From positions 183,439,216 through 183,503,215 of the forward strand of contig NC_080673.1 of NCBI RefSeq assembly GCF_030445035.2: 64,000 nt of DNA, given 5' to 3'. Position 1 is the stretch's first letter, and the number at the start of each line of letters is the position of its first letter. The position numbers were made by a program, and so were the translations under genes. The DNA is from Dasypus novemcinctus (taxonomy: Eukaryota > Chordata > Mammalia > Cingulata > Dasypodidae). Positions 1 through 31,533 of this stretch are shown here, in pieces. Under the pieces are notes generated by a model. That model was not told the DNA's origin. It saw nothing but the letters and a program-made list of their open reading frames with translations, and did no database searches.

Positions 1-208
1 GCAATGGAATATTATTCAATCATAAAAGGAATGGAGTTCTGATACATGCCACAACAAAGATGAACCTTAAAGATGTCATGTATTTCAGTTACATGAAATA
101 ACTAGAATATGCAAATTCATAGACAGGAATTAGATCAGTTTACTAGGGGTTGCAGGGGAATAGGAACGGGGGAGGTTATTGCTAATGGGTGCAGAATTTG
201 TTAGGGGT
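1..208 (+). mobile_element. L1 3' end fragment (left part)
   Basis: The sequence GGAATATTATTCAATCATAAAAGGAATGGAGT and the following motif order are typical of the 3' region of older mammalian L1 elements. It resumes at 839 after an LTR insertion. Confidence 0.8.
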
Positions 209-838
209 TGTAGCAGTTTGATATAGTTTATGAATTCCAAAAATAGATATTGGATATGTTTGTGAACTGGTCTGTTCCTCTGGACATATTAGATTATATT
301 GGAATCAGAGGTTTCACTTTTACTTGATTAAATGATGATTAAGGTTTTGATTGGGCCATGTCAGTAGGGCATTGAGTGCCTGCCCCTTGGTGGGTGGGGA
401 CTAACAGAAAAACTGCACCACAGAGAAGGGAGGTTGGAGTTTTAATGCTAGAGCCCTGGGAAATAAGTAACAGAGAAGCAGACATGCGAAGAAAGAAGGC
501 TCCATCAGACATGGCAGAGGCCCTGGGAAGAGAAACAAGCTATTTCCCTGATAATTTACAGCTGGCCTTGTGGACAGAGCAGAGCAGCCCAGAGAGAAAC
601 AAGCCCCAAGAGAAAGATGAGACTTGCCCCAGCCTATAGCTGATATTGGAAGAAGCTGAATTCTTGCAGATGTTGGTCGCCATCTTGCTCCAACATGTGG
701 CAACAGACTTCGGTTAGGGAAGTAACTTACCCTTTATGGCCTGGTAACTGTAAGCTTCTACCTCAAATAAATACCCTTTTATAAAAGCCAACAGATTTCT
801 GGTATTTTGCATCAGCACCCCTTTGGCTGACTAATACA
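209..838 (+). mobile_element. Solo LTR, xenarthran-type MaLR family
   Basis: The element begins TGTAGCAG and ends TAATACA. Near the 3' end it has TTTATGGCCTGGTAACTG, an AATAAA and a TATAAAAGCCAACAG string shared with at least five other copies here. It interrupts an L1 between 208 and 839, flanked by near-identical 5-bp sequences (GGGGT and GAGGT). That duplication length is usual for ERVL/MaLR elements. Confidence 0.8.
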
Positions 839-985
839 GAGGTGATGAAAAAGTTTGGTAATGGATGGTGGTGATGGTAGCACAACACTGTGAATGTAAT
901 TAACACCACTGACCTGTGTATTTGCAAGTGGTTAAAATGGGAAATCTTATGCTATATATATGTTCCCATAATAAAAAGAAAAAAT
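839..985 (+). mobile_element. L1 3' end fragment (right part)
   Basis: This continues the L1 interrupted at 208: TGATGAAAAAGTTTGG, then GGTGGTGATGGTAGCACAAC and GTTAAAATGGG to an A-rich end. The same terminal sequence recurs at 34810-34925. Confidence 0.75.
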
Positions 986-1143
986 GATTGTACCAATTAT
1001 CAGGCTTTTATTTTTTCCCAAGTCTGATTGCTTACTGTTTTATGAAGCATATATACAATAAGTGGGGCAATTTGATGAGTCTTAACAGATGAATTCACTT
1101 GTGAAACCACTACCACAACCCAGATAGACTATTTCTATCATTC

Positions 1144-1581
1144 TGTTTTAGTTTCTTGGCTGCCAGAGCAAATACTATGCAATGAGTTGGCTTAAGCAAT
1201 GGGAATTTATTGCTTTGAGGCTGTAAGTCCAAAACCAAAGTGTCATTAAAGTGATGCTTTCTCCTAGAAGGCTCTGGCATTCTGGGGCTGGCTGCCAGCA
1301 GTCGTTGCTCCTTGGCTTTTCTGTCACATGGAAATGCACGTAGTGATCTCTCCTGGCTTCTTGGTTCCACTGACATCCAGCTTCTGGCTGCCTCCTGTGA
1401 CTTTCACTCTGTGACCTTCCTTTTAAGACCCCCTATAATAGGATTAAGACCCATCCTGATTGAGCTGGAACACACCTTAACTGAAGTATCTGCATCAAAC
1501 CATCATATTCACAAGATTTCACACCCATAGGAATGGATTAAGAACAGGTTTTTCTGGGGTACATAGCTCCAAGCCACCACA
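1144..1581 (-). mobile_element. MaLR-type LTR, second subfamily, antisense
   Basis: About 438 bp with TG...CA ends. Its reverse complement matches the element at 28899-29345 along its length, including ATTCCTATGGGTGTG, the AAGATGTGACCC-like block and the polyadenylation region near the end. Confidence 0.7.
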
Positions 1582-1589
1582 TATCCCAA

Positions 1590-3124
1590 TGTTTTCTCAA
1601 CCTCCTCTTGCCATCTATCCCTCCTTCCACCTCAAATCCCAGGCAACCAACCACTGGACTATTTTAATGATAGGCTCATTTTCATTTCAGAGAATTTTAT
1701 ATAAATGGAATCATACAGTAAATTCTCTTGTGTCTGGCTTCTTTCACTTAGCATAATGACTTCTGAGATTCATCTACGTTATATCAGTAATTCTTTCCTT
1801 TTAAGGTATGGATTTATGACATTTTACTTATTTACCTGTTGGTGCACATTTTACTTATTTACCTGTTGGTGGACATTTAGGCCATTTCCAGTTTTGGATA
1901 TTACAAAACAGGCTTTTATGAACAAGTCTGGGTGGATTATTTTCACTTCTCTTGGATAAGTGCTAAATGGAATGGCTGGATGGTATGATAGGTGTTATGT
2001 TTAACTTTACTTATTCTGGTTTTTATTTGTATTACCCTAATGACTAGTGATGCTGAACATCTTTTCATGTGCTTGTTGGCCACTCATCTATCTTCTTTTG
2101 CAAAGTGTCTAATTAAATCTTTTGTTCATTTCTTACTTGGTAATTTTACTTATTTTGGAGTAGTGAAATTTCTTACTTTTATCTTTCTAGATTCAGATCC
2201 TTTATCAGGTATGCTTGACAACTACTGTCTCCCAATTTATGGCTAAAATTTCATTTTCCTAAGTGTCTTTTGAAGAGAAAAAGTTTTCAATTTTGAGGAA
2301 TCCCAATTTAGCAATATTTTTTCTTTTTTGGTCTGTGCACTTTGTGGTCTAAGAAATCTTTGCAAACCCAAAGAAATCTTAGCAAAATCACTTAAGATTC
2401 TCCCATTTTCATCTAGAAGTTTTAGCTCTTATAATTAGGTCTACATATGAGATGAGGGTGGAAGTTCACATTGTTTGTTTTTGCATATAACTAATTAGAA
2501 CACCAATTGTTGAAGAGATTATCCTTTCCCCATCGAGAGACATTGGCACCTTTGTAGAAAACCAGTGTACCATATATGTAGGGTTTATTTCTTGACTCAC
2601 TTTTGTTCCATTGATCTATATGTCTATCTTCACACCATTATCACACTGTTTTCATTTCTATGGCTTTAAAAGAAGTCTTGATATCAGGTAGTATAAATCC
2701 TCCAGCTGTGCTCTGCTTGTCAAAGTTAAGCCCAAACATTTCTATATTTTAGAACCAGTTTGCCCATTTCTACAAAATATTGATAGAATTTTGACTGGGA
2801 TTATGTTGAATCTATAGATAAATTTGGGAGAACATCTTAATATTTCAATATGTGAACATGGCTTGCCTTCCACTTATTTATTCTCAAGTTTTATTACAAT
2901 ATAAGCATCTGATTTTTTTTAATGCTACTGTAAATGGTATCTTTTAAAATCTTCTAACATGTAAATATGTCGCCTGAAAATATAGTCAGCTTTATTTCTT
3001 CCTTTCTTATCCTTACATCTTTAATTTCTCTTTCTTGTCTTATGGCATTGGTTAGGTTCTCCATTACATCACTGAGTAAAAAAATGAAAGCATACTTGTC
3101 ATGTTTCTGATCTCAGAGGCAAAA
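1590..3124 (-). mobile_element. Old L1 3' region, antisense (left part)
   Basis: Phrases such as TTTCACTTAGCATAATG, CATTTCCAGTTTTGG and GTTCCATTGATCTATATGTC are hallmarks of antisense L1M sequence. It is interrupted by an MLT1 LTR at 3125 and appears to resume at 3593. Confidence 0.7.
1819..1872. repeat. 27-bp tandem duplication
   Basis: Two adjacent 27-bp units (1819-1845 and 1846-1872) differ only at the last base. They lie inside the antisense L1. Confidence 0.9.
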
Positions 3125-3592
3125 TGTGGTAGAAAGAACAATGGCCCCCAAAGACATCGATATCCTAATCCCCAGAATTTGTGAATATGTTACACGGCAA
3201 AGGAAAATTCAGGTTTCAGATAAAATTAAGGTTGCTTTTCAACAGACCTTAAAACAGAGAGATTATCTGGGCAGATCCAATGTAATCAAAAGGATCCTTA
3301 AAGTTGAAGAGGGAGGCAGAAGAGTCAGAATGAAGCAATGTGAAAAGGACTCAATACAAATAAAGCTACCTTTGAAGATGGAGGTTAGAGGGCATGAAAC
3401 AAGGAATGTAGGTAACCTCTAGAAACTGGAAAGGGCAAGGGAAAGGATTTTCCCCTAGAGCCTCCACAAAGGAACACAGCCCTGCTGACAACTTGATGTT
3501 GACCTAGTGTGACCCATTTTGGACTTCTGAACTATAGAACTGTAAGATTAATTTGTGTTGTCTTAAGTCACTCAGTTTATGGTAATGTTTTC
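3125..3592 (+). mobile_element. MLT1-type MaLR LTR
   Basis: The LTR starts TGTGGTAGAAAG. It contains ATGGCCCCCAAAGACATC, AATCCCCAGAATTTGTGAATATG and AGAGGGAGGCAGAAGAGTCAG, and near the end AACTGTAAGATTAATTTGTG. This is the usual MLT1 order. It sits within antisense L1 sequence. Confidence 0.8.
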
Positions 3593-4290
3593 TCTGAAGT
3601 GTCAGTTCTTATGCTATTGCCTATTGCTTACCCTTTTGATTTCTGAGCTTTTCCAAATTTGATTTTATGTTGTTTTTAGTTTCAATAATTTCCTAAATTC
3701 TTTCAGCATGTTTAAAAATATTAGATTACTGTTTTCCTCTGCTTTGTGGATATATGTTTCTGGGATATCTTCTTCTATGGGTAGGTTGTGCAGATTGCTA
3801 TTGTTTTCTTAGGACATATTTTAAAATGTAGTTATATTAATGGAGATGTGTTTTCCTTTATTTTTCCTCCTAAATTTTTAGAAGATTCCTGTGTAGGGGG
3901 GTGAAGGTGGGCCTTGACAGTTTTCTAGATTTATGGTTTTAAAGTTCTCTGTTCTGTAGTTACAACAAAGTCTTAAGATAAGAAGGCTTTCTGTGCAGCT
4001 CCCTCTTCAGTACTTTCTAAATTCCACCTCATTTGATCCCCTCTACTACCAGTATTGGAATCTTTACTTCCAGAGTCTGTCTCTTGTCAATGTGTGTTCT
4101 ACCTCCAATAGTGCAGGCCTATATCCACTCAATGGCTATTTCTGAGAACCCTGGAGGCCAGATGGCCCTAGCACCCTCATACCTATCTGCAGGCCTGTTA
4201 GTAGCTGCCAGTTGGATACTGGGCACCCCTCTCCCAGTTCTGATTGTGGTTTGTGAAACCATCAGTTCAAATTCCTAAGACTGAAAACTT
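3593..4290 (-). mobile_element. Old L1 region, antisense (right part)
   Basis: T-rich sequence resembling an L1 3' region continues after the MLT1 insertion. The similarity is weaker than to the left and the right boundary is uncertain. Confidence 0.4.
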
Positions 4291-5129
4291 CTCCTTTTGA
4301 AGATGACTACATGTTGGCAAATTCTGGTGTTTATGACTCTTGCTGCTGTTGATGGTTTAGTACAAACTGCTCCTATAATGGGATTATAGGGATACTCTAT
4401 TACCTGCTTTTAGTGAAGATGGAGTCACTGTGTTCTATCTTTTGCTAAACTACTTACTCTATGGGGACTTGGGGAAATGTACAAGCTTTTATTTCTTGCT
4501 AATACCACAGTCCAGTGCACTCAGGAGGATATCCTATAGCTTTCCTCCAAACAGTGGCTCATATGCCCTAGCTATTTCCATTTTGCAAAGACTGTTTATA
4601 GCCAATGGGAAAGCAGGAAAGTGGTCACTCATGGCAGTGGGTTTTACTGCCAGGCCTGGAAGTCACATATATAACTCGTCCCCATAGCTCCTTGATCAGA
4701 ACTCAATCACATGGCCCCAAACTAACTAACTGGAAAATACAGAGCAGCAGCACCAAGAATCTGTGCCCAGTCAACTTTGGGAAAGAAGGCAGACTATTAT
4801 AAAAATATAAGATGTTACCTGTTTCTTTTTATATAATATCTCTAAATAGATTTAAGATGTAACCTAATCAAAGAACATGTCATCATAGTTTTTAAATAAA
4901 GTTTTAATACCAATAAATACATTAAAAAAATTTTAAATTGTAAATCAAATTGTTTTCAAGTTTGCAAACCATGTCTCTAATTGTTAACAAATTTGAGTAA
5001 AGGGGAGATGAGGAATTTAATTAAATAAAATTTAAAAAGTCTCCAATTACAAAGATTCCAGTTAAATATGTCTTTTGGAATTATAATGGATCAAACTATA
5101 CCACTAACAAATGATATAAGAAAATGGTG
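4291..5129. other. Unassigned, probably old repeat then AT-rich unique sequence
   Basis: The part 4500-4720 has a phrase order (GCCAATGGGAAAGCAGGAAAG, CACATGGCCCCA) like that of an ancient interspersed repeat also hinted at near 44090. From 4800 it is plain AT-rich DNA. No gene was seen. Confidence 0.35.
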
Positions 5130-7138
5130 GTTTATTATTATTTATAAACGTATTTGTGTTCACTTTCTAAATATTCAAAATAGTCAACATACATACTCAA
5201 ATCTAGTCCTTAGACAATGATTTTATTACCTTCAGGCTGTCATGTTTGATACTATAAATAAATTCATTGAAAAATATAACATAATATTTAAGTAAAGAAT
5301 TAAGTTTGTGAAAGCTTGCAAAATACAGCCAATGAATTCTACCTTGTAATATTTTAAATATCTGAACTTTACTTTAATGGCATGGTCAGGCCACTCAATA
5401 ATATTTCTACATTTTTAAAATTTTAGGATATAAAACAGTGGCAATCTACTAAAATTATAATTATTTAATAGAGTATAACAACTCTCAAAGTACTGAAAAA
5501 ACTGTTTAATGGAAGCAATACCCACATCATAGCAACTGGTTTCTTTTCTCTTAGGACATATCTTCAAAAGGCATATTTTAATTACTAGTATTTATCTAAA
5601 CATAGCAGTTTGAGTTTTGAATTTCCAGTCAATATTCTATTATCTTGAGATTAAGATAATGTGAGGTGGGAGGAGGTAGGAGCACACAGATCTCCAATTA
5701 ACTTCCATCAGAGTGACAGTGTTCTTATTTATTCAGCACGTTCATGAAGACCAAGAGAAAGATATAATGGGAGGGAGAGTTACAGATCTGTGTTCCACCC
5801 TAATTAAACCTTCAGGAATTACTTTCACACAATCATACTTAACTTAAAAAAACTGTAAGACAGTAAAACAAAGGCCAAGACTGCTGCCTAAGTAAGTCTG
5901 GGTGGTGATTTTATTTGATCTGAGCCACAAGAAGAGAACAAAGCGTCCTCTTGTCTAGATCACATTTTTAAAACAGGGCTCATTTCAATTCAAATAACTT
6001 AGTGAGTTAAAAGTGCTACAAATTCTCAGAATGCCAGACATACTAAAGTACAAAAATAAATTTCAAAATCAAATATAAATGATTTTAATGTATTTCTGTC
6101 ATGCTCGCCTTTAATTAGGGCTGACAATCTAAAGTTGACTATAATTTCAAGTACCCTACAGTATTACAATTATTATTAAGAGTTATGTCCTAAGACCCCA
6201 AAATGCAATACAATTTACACTTTGGGCATGGTTTATTTTTCAATGAAATATACTATCTGAAGTACTAAATTGATAAAGATTAGTACTCTAAAGTACTAAT
6301 TGGTCAAAGCACTTGATCCCATGCAAGAAACAATAAAATGCATTTTTAATGTTGAATATATTGAAATTTCAAATACCTTAATATCTTAATTTCATCCATT
6401 ACCCTCAACTCCTAGTTGAGTGTTTTCATTTAAAAAAAAGGGTGTGTGTGTGTCTTTAGATTTCTTTCCTACTACAACAAAATAATTAAACAGAAATATT
6501 CTAAAGTACAAAAAAGAAAAATGGCTTCATTTTACTTAACCAAAATATAATTTCCTGGTCCCTAAAAATGGCCTTTTTTAGGGCACTTATTCAAGTTCTA
6601 AAATAGCAGCTTTTTATATTAAGGCAACATTACTTTATTCTTACCTGTTTTTCTATGAATTACTCTATTAAAGTTCAGAAGATCAGTTGCAGACTTAGGC
6701 ACCCTCAAAGGCCTTTTATACTGTAAGAAGACTTAACATGAACCATTTAATCTTTAAAAAATATATAAAAAGTTATTGTACTCAAAGTTAACAAATATCT
6801 TATTTTTCTACTTGGAATTCTACAGTAATTACAGTCATTCCAGCATGTATAAACTCTGAAATTACCTTTTTAAACTAACTTCAACATAAAATACAAATTT
6901 TCTACAAAAATACAATATAGGAGATTTATCATTTCTTCCCTGAAATAGAAATTTAATATTTGGACAAAAAACTGTAAACTTTTGATAAGATTCATAAAAT
7001 ATAACCTTTTAAAGACTTAAATTATTTGAGGTTTTGGCAAATGGTGTTCTTTTCAGCAGATTTACATTACTGTAATACTTTAACACAATAATGTGAACCA
7101 ACAGATGAAAGGTTTCTTTCTCTTAGGTCTTATATCTG
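5130..7138 (-). other. PI4K2B: Probable PI4K2B 3' untranslated region
   Basis: The stretch below the stop codon is AT-rich and nearly free of recognisable repeats, in contrast to the sequence further left. Minus-strand AATAAA signals occur near 5910, 5727, 5222 and 5135. I cannot tell which is used, so the left boundary is a guess. Confidence 0.45.
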
Positions 7139-27179
<20,041 letters not shown>

Positions 27180-27619
27180 GGCTCCGCTCTGAGCTTTCCG
27201 GGCCGGGACTGGCTCATAGAGGGGAAATGGCTGGGTCTGGCCTCGGCATCGTGGGAACGACGGGAACAGGGACTGGCGCGGCTGGGCGAGGGGGACGCCA
27301 CTTCAAACGTTCACAGCCCCCGCGCAGGACGCGCCAGGCGGTTGCCGGGTCGCGCCTCAAGCAGCGCCACACCTCGCGCCTCCGCCCCCACGCCGCCCCC
27401 GCGCCTGCGCGGGAGGCCCGGGACGGCGGTGGGCGGGGCGCAGCGCGGCTCTGCTGGGCAGCCACCTGTTTCCAAGGCCCGCGCAAGGCGTGGTACCGCG
27501 TTGATGTTACTCTTTGAAGGTGGGGCTACTGGAGTTAGTTTACCAGCACAGGGGTGCCACCCTCCAAACTGAATCTGCCTCTCTTTCCGCCCCCCTCCCC
27601 CATCCTTTCATAGAGTTTG

Positions 27620-28266
27620 CCACAATCTATACCTATGCATTTACTGGTAAAACTATTTAACATTTGTGTCCTTTCCTCCCATTCTCCAAGCCTCCCACTA
27701 CGTGAGAGTAGGTACCTTGTATTTATTGAGACATTTCTGATATTGGTAGTTTCCGTTTTCTCTCTTTTTTTCTTGACTTATTTAGTCATTTCCAAAAGCC
27801 AGTTTCTATTCCTATTGTTTTCTGTCTCATGGAGTTTTGCTCTTACTTACTTGGATTTTAATTTCTTCTTCTATGTTTAAGATGGTTAGAGTAGGAGATT
27901 ATATTATTGATCTTCACCCTTTCTTTTTTTTAAAGAATTTAATGCTATGAGTTACCCTTGAAGCACTGCTTTAGCTGCATTCCACAATTTCTGATATATT
28001 GTGCTTTCATTTTCATTCAATTCAAAATAATTTTAATTCCTCTTATGATTACTTCTTTGGCCTTTACGTTTTTTAGAACTGTGTTGTTTAAATTGTAAAT
28101 ATTTAGCGGCTTTTCTAGATATTGTTATTTATTGCTAATTTAATTCCCTTATGGTAAAAGAATATGCTCTAAGGTTTCAATATTTTGAAATTTACTGAGC
28201 CATTGTATGGTCCAGCATATGATCTATCTTGGTGAACATCCCATGTGCACTTAAAAAGAATATGTA
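27620..28266 (-). mobile_element. L1 ORF2-type sequence, antisense
   Basis: The run TTTAGCTGCATTCCACAATTTC, TGGTCCAGCATATGATCTATCTTGG and CCCATGTGCACTTAAAAAGAA is the well-known antisense L1 ORF2 pattern. A SINE inserts at 28267. Confidence 0.8.
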
Positions 28267-28452
28267 GGAGCGGATGTAGCTCAAGTGGTTGCATGCCTAC
28301 TTCCCACACATGAGGCCTGGGTTTGGTCCCAAGTACTTCCTAAAAGCAAAACAACAAACAAAATAAAAAACCAACTCAGGGAGCTGATGCAGCTCAGTGG
28401 TTGAGTTCTGGTTTCCCACGTATGAGGTCCTGGGTTCAATCCCTGTTACTGG
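28267..28452 (+). repeat. Dimeric DAS SINE (DAS-I/II-like)
   Basis: Two tRNA-like monomers, starting GGAGCGGATGTAGCTCAAGTGG and GGGAGCTGATGCAGCTCAGTGG, are each followed by a GGTTTGGTCCC or GGTTCAATCCC B box. An A-rich linker separates them. It is inserted in the antisense L1. Confidence 0.85.
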
Positions 28453-28890
28453 AGCACCAGACTCCATTCTCTAACTCCTCAAGCTGTTAAAATTGTGATT
28501 TTCTGATTGCATTCCAGATGCCTTTCACAGTGCAGACTGGGAAAATTTGTATAACGTGAATCTTACATAGTACATTTCACTTCTTTGAAAGACTGACATC
28601 CCTTCCATTTCTGCCGCCTGCTTTTGGTTTCCGTGCCTTCAAATAGTTTTTACATTTTTTTCTTGAAGTTTATCATTTTTACCCGTAAAAGGGCTAGTCT
28701 GATACAATCTATAACATTTTATTAGAAACATATCTTTAAATGAGATGGGTGGTGCTATATTTTCCACAGTAGTTCATGTGTTATTAGTGGACTATTACTT
28801 ATTGCTAATGAGACAAGATTTAGCCTAAGTTCTTCTCCTAGTTTTAGGTTTTATAATCATAACACTAAAGAAATCTATTAATGATAATTA
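28453..28890 (-). mobile_element. L1-like sequence, antisense, after the SINE
   Basis: T-rich text with phrases like GCTTTTGGTTTCCGTG and GAAGTTTATCATTTTTACCC fits continued antisense L1. The similarity is weak. Confidence 0.4.
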
Positions 28891-28898
28891 ATAGATGG

Positions 28899-29345
28899 TG
28901 TGGCAGTTTGAAGCTCTATGTACCCCAGAAAAATATGTTCTTAAATCTAATCCATTCCTGTGGGTGTGGACCCATTTTAAGTAGGAACTACTGATGAAGC
29001 CATTTCAGTTAAGATGTGACCCACCTCAATCTGAATGGGTCTTAATCCTTTTACTGGCGTCATTTATAAGACAATGAAATTCAGACAAAGAGAGAAAATT
29101 ATAGAAACAAGAACTGTAAACAACAAAACCCAGAAGAGAAGAGAGAACAGATGCCATGTGCCTTCTACATGACAGAAGAGACCAAGATTGTTGGCAGCCA
29201 GTCTTCAGGAAGAAAGCATTGATCGCCTTGATAATAACTTGATTTGGACATTTTCTCAGCCTCAAACTGTAAGCTAATAAATCCTCATTGTTTAAGCCAG
29301 CCCATTTTATGGTATCTGCTTTCAGCAGCCTAGGAAACTAAAACA
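28899..29345 (+). mobile_element. MaLR-type solo LTR, second subfamily
   Basis: 447 bp, starting TGTGGCAGTTTG and ending CTAAAACA. It carries AATAAATCCTCATTGTTTAAGCC as a polyadenylation region. Near-identical 5-bp flanks are GATGG and GATGC. It is the same subfamily as the reverse complement of 1144-1581. Confidence 0.8.
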
Positions 29346-29917
29346 GATGCATATGGGAAACATTTTACTTAGCAATATCACTAAGCCCTTGATCTCTCTC
29401 CAAGTTTTATGCTAAAAATCACATAGGACTCTATCAACAAAAATTATTTTATGATCTATTATCAGATAGATTTTAGTCTTCCTTTGTTTGAGTTATTCAC
29501 CTTCTGAATTCCTGGGACATATATAAAAAAACTTTTAAAATACTTATAAAATTATTAAAACGTATTCTATTCCTTTGAGGCAACTTATTTTTTAACTGAG
29601 AAAGAGTTGTTGAGAAACTAGAAAAAAACAGTAGTTACTTTTATGGTCCTTCATTCAAGGAGGTTTTGCCAACACCAGTATTTCAAATCCAACCTTTGGA
29701 GCCTCAGGTTTGTTTACATTCTGTGGCAAGAGTCCATTAGAATATTCAGGATAGGGAGAGGTATGTAAACTAGGAGGATGACTGTGAAAGTGCAAATGGG
29801 AAATGACAGTGTTCAGGGACCTCATTTTAACATCCCCTGGCTTAAGATTTTCTATGAGAATGGCATCATCTTTTTTAGAGAAGGAAGAGGGAAAGAATCA
29901 TGAGAAACTCTACACCA
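29346..29917. other. No recognised element
   Basis: AT-rich intergenic sequence. I see no gene, RNA or repeat that can be supported. Confidence 0.4.
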
Positions 29918-30092
29918 GTGTTTCTCAAAGTGTGGTTCACACATCACCTGCATCAATATTATCCAAAGCACTTGTGAAAACCAATGCAAATTTCTGAGCC
30001 CCACTATAGACCATCTTTGTTAGAATCTGGGGACCTTTTAAAGTTCTGGAGGTATTCTTTGTGCATACTGAAGTTTGAGAACAACTGCTCTA
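29918..30092. repeat. MER5A-like (hAT/Charlie) element
   Basis: It opens with CAGTGTTTCTCAAAGTGTGG and closes with GAGAACAACTGC, with CAAATTTCTGAGCCCCAC in the middle. This is the MER5A pattern with short inverted termini. Confidence 0.75.
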
Positions 30093-30446
30093 ATCAATAG
30101 GTGTTCCCTGGGATAATTTACAGTATTTATTTTTAGAAATATCTGCATGATTAGAGATTTTAGGAAGACAACAATATTAGAAGGTCAGGGTAGTTTGGGA
30201 ATTTGGGGGGACAATTATCCCCTCAAAATTATAATAAATAAAATTGTACTGATCCATAGATGGAGTCACAGTATCCCCAAGATGAAGATTCTCATGAAAA
30301 TGGGAACCACTCACAAATTCATTTGTTTTATAAGCACTATAAAGACTGCAAAACCTTCTATTAGTACCAACTCAATTCAATTCAATTTAGTTCTGACTCT
30401 CACTACCAGGAATTAGACCATACTCAGCATTTTAAGAGTAATTCTC

Positions 30447-31091
30447 CTCTGGACTGACAATGTGATAGCCAGGTCCTGAGCCTCAACAGACTCCAGCACC
30501 TACAATCTGACTTATTGGGCTCACCACACTCAGTTAAGATGGAGTTGAAGAAGGACAACCACCACACCATGGAGCCTAGAGTGATTACAACTGAAAGTGG
30601 GAGGATTGTATCCAGCATCCAGGTGGAATCTGAGCCTCCTCTTGACATAGAGGTGCAATGGACACAACCAATCCAATGTCCACATAGAAAAGGTGGCATT
30701 GGATTGAGAAAAGTGGACATGATGGCTGATGGGTATGGGGAAAGGCAGGAAGAGATGAGAGGTGGAGGCATCTTTGGGACATGGAGCTGCCCTGGATGGT
30801 GCTTCAGGGGCAATCACCGGACATTGTAAATCCTCACAGGGCCCACTGGATGGAATGGGGGAGAGTGTGGGCCATGGTGTGAACCGTTGACCATGGCGTG
30901 CGGGGGTGCCCAGAGATATACTTGCCAAATGCAATGGCTGTGTCATGATGATGGGAGGGAGTGTTGCTGAGGGGGGGGAGAGGTGGGGTGGGGGAGGTAG
31001 GGTTCAATGGGACCTCATATATATATATTTTTAATGTAATATTATTACAAAGTAAATAAAATAAAAAAATAAAAAATAAAAATAAAAAAAA
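30447..31091 (+). mobile_element. Young 5'-truncated L1 3' UTR insertion
   Basis: A 645-bp insert opens CTCTGGACTGAC, has a purine-rich G stretch near 30970-31000 and ends in an AATAAA-rich tail. It is flanked by a perfect 13-bp duplication AAGAGTAATTCTC (30434-30446 and 31092-31104). The same L1 3' end occurs at 50889-51438 and at the end of the U6-L1 chimera. Confidence 0.92.
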
Positions 31092-31104
31092 AAGAGTAAT
31101 TCTC

Positions 31105-31533
31105 TAATTCTCTACAGGCTTGCCCTTCAGATACCAGTTGCAAGTTCGGGGCCTCAGGCCACCCCCACTTCTGACCAACTGACTGGAGACTCGGGGGGTT
31201 CCCACCACCCCCTTGAATTCAGGACTCACTGGAATGACTCACAGAACTCACTGCAATATGGAGGGTGGTTTGAAACAGACAGAATAGGAGAAGACACACA
31301 AAGAAAAGAAGGCCATGTAGAGGCAGAGAGTGGAGTGAGACAGCCAAAGCTCAGGAATATCAGGGCAGCAACCAGAATCTGGAAGTGGCAAGGAAGGATT
31401 CTACCTTTCAGCCTCCAGCAAAAGGGTGGCCCTGACAACACCCGTGCTTTCAGACTACAGGTCTCCAGAACTTGGAGAGAATGAATTTCCATTGCTTTAA
31501 GCCATGGAGTTTGTAGTAATTTGTTATGCCAGC
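31105..31533. mobile_element. Old LTR fragments, including an MLT1 3' half
   Basis: The part 31105-31250 resembles an ancient LTR. From about 31270 the order GAAGACACACAAAG, CCATGTAGAGGCAGAG, GGCAAGGAAGGATTCTACC and a TTGCTTTAAGCCATGGAGTTTG end is that of an MLT1 LTR truncated at its 5' side. Confidence 0.55.

Noticed and set aside
28267-28452. tRNA genes suggested by A-box and B-box motifs in the SINEs
   Set aside because: The motifs belong to tRNA-derived DAS SINEs; anticodon arms and acceptor stems do not form a proper tRNA.
30530-30946. 138-codon open frame and a similar 156-codon frame at 51036-51506
   Set aside because: Both are translations of the same L1 3' UTR in two copies; they read non-coding L1 sequence.
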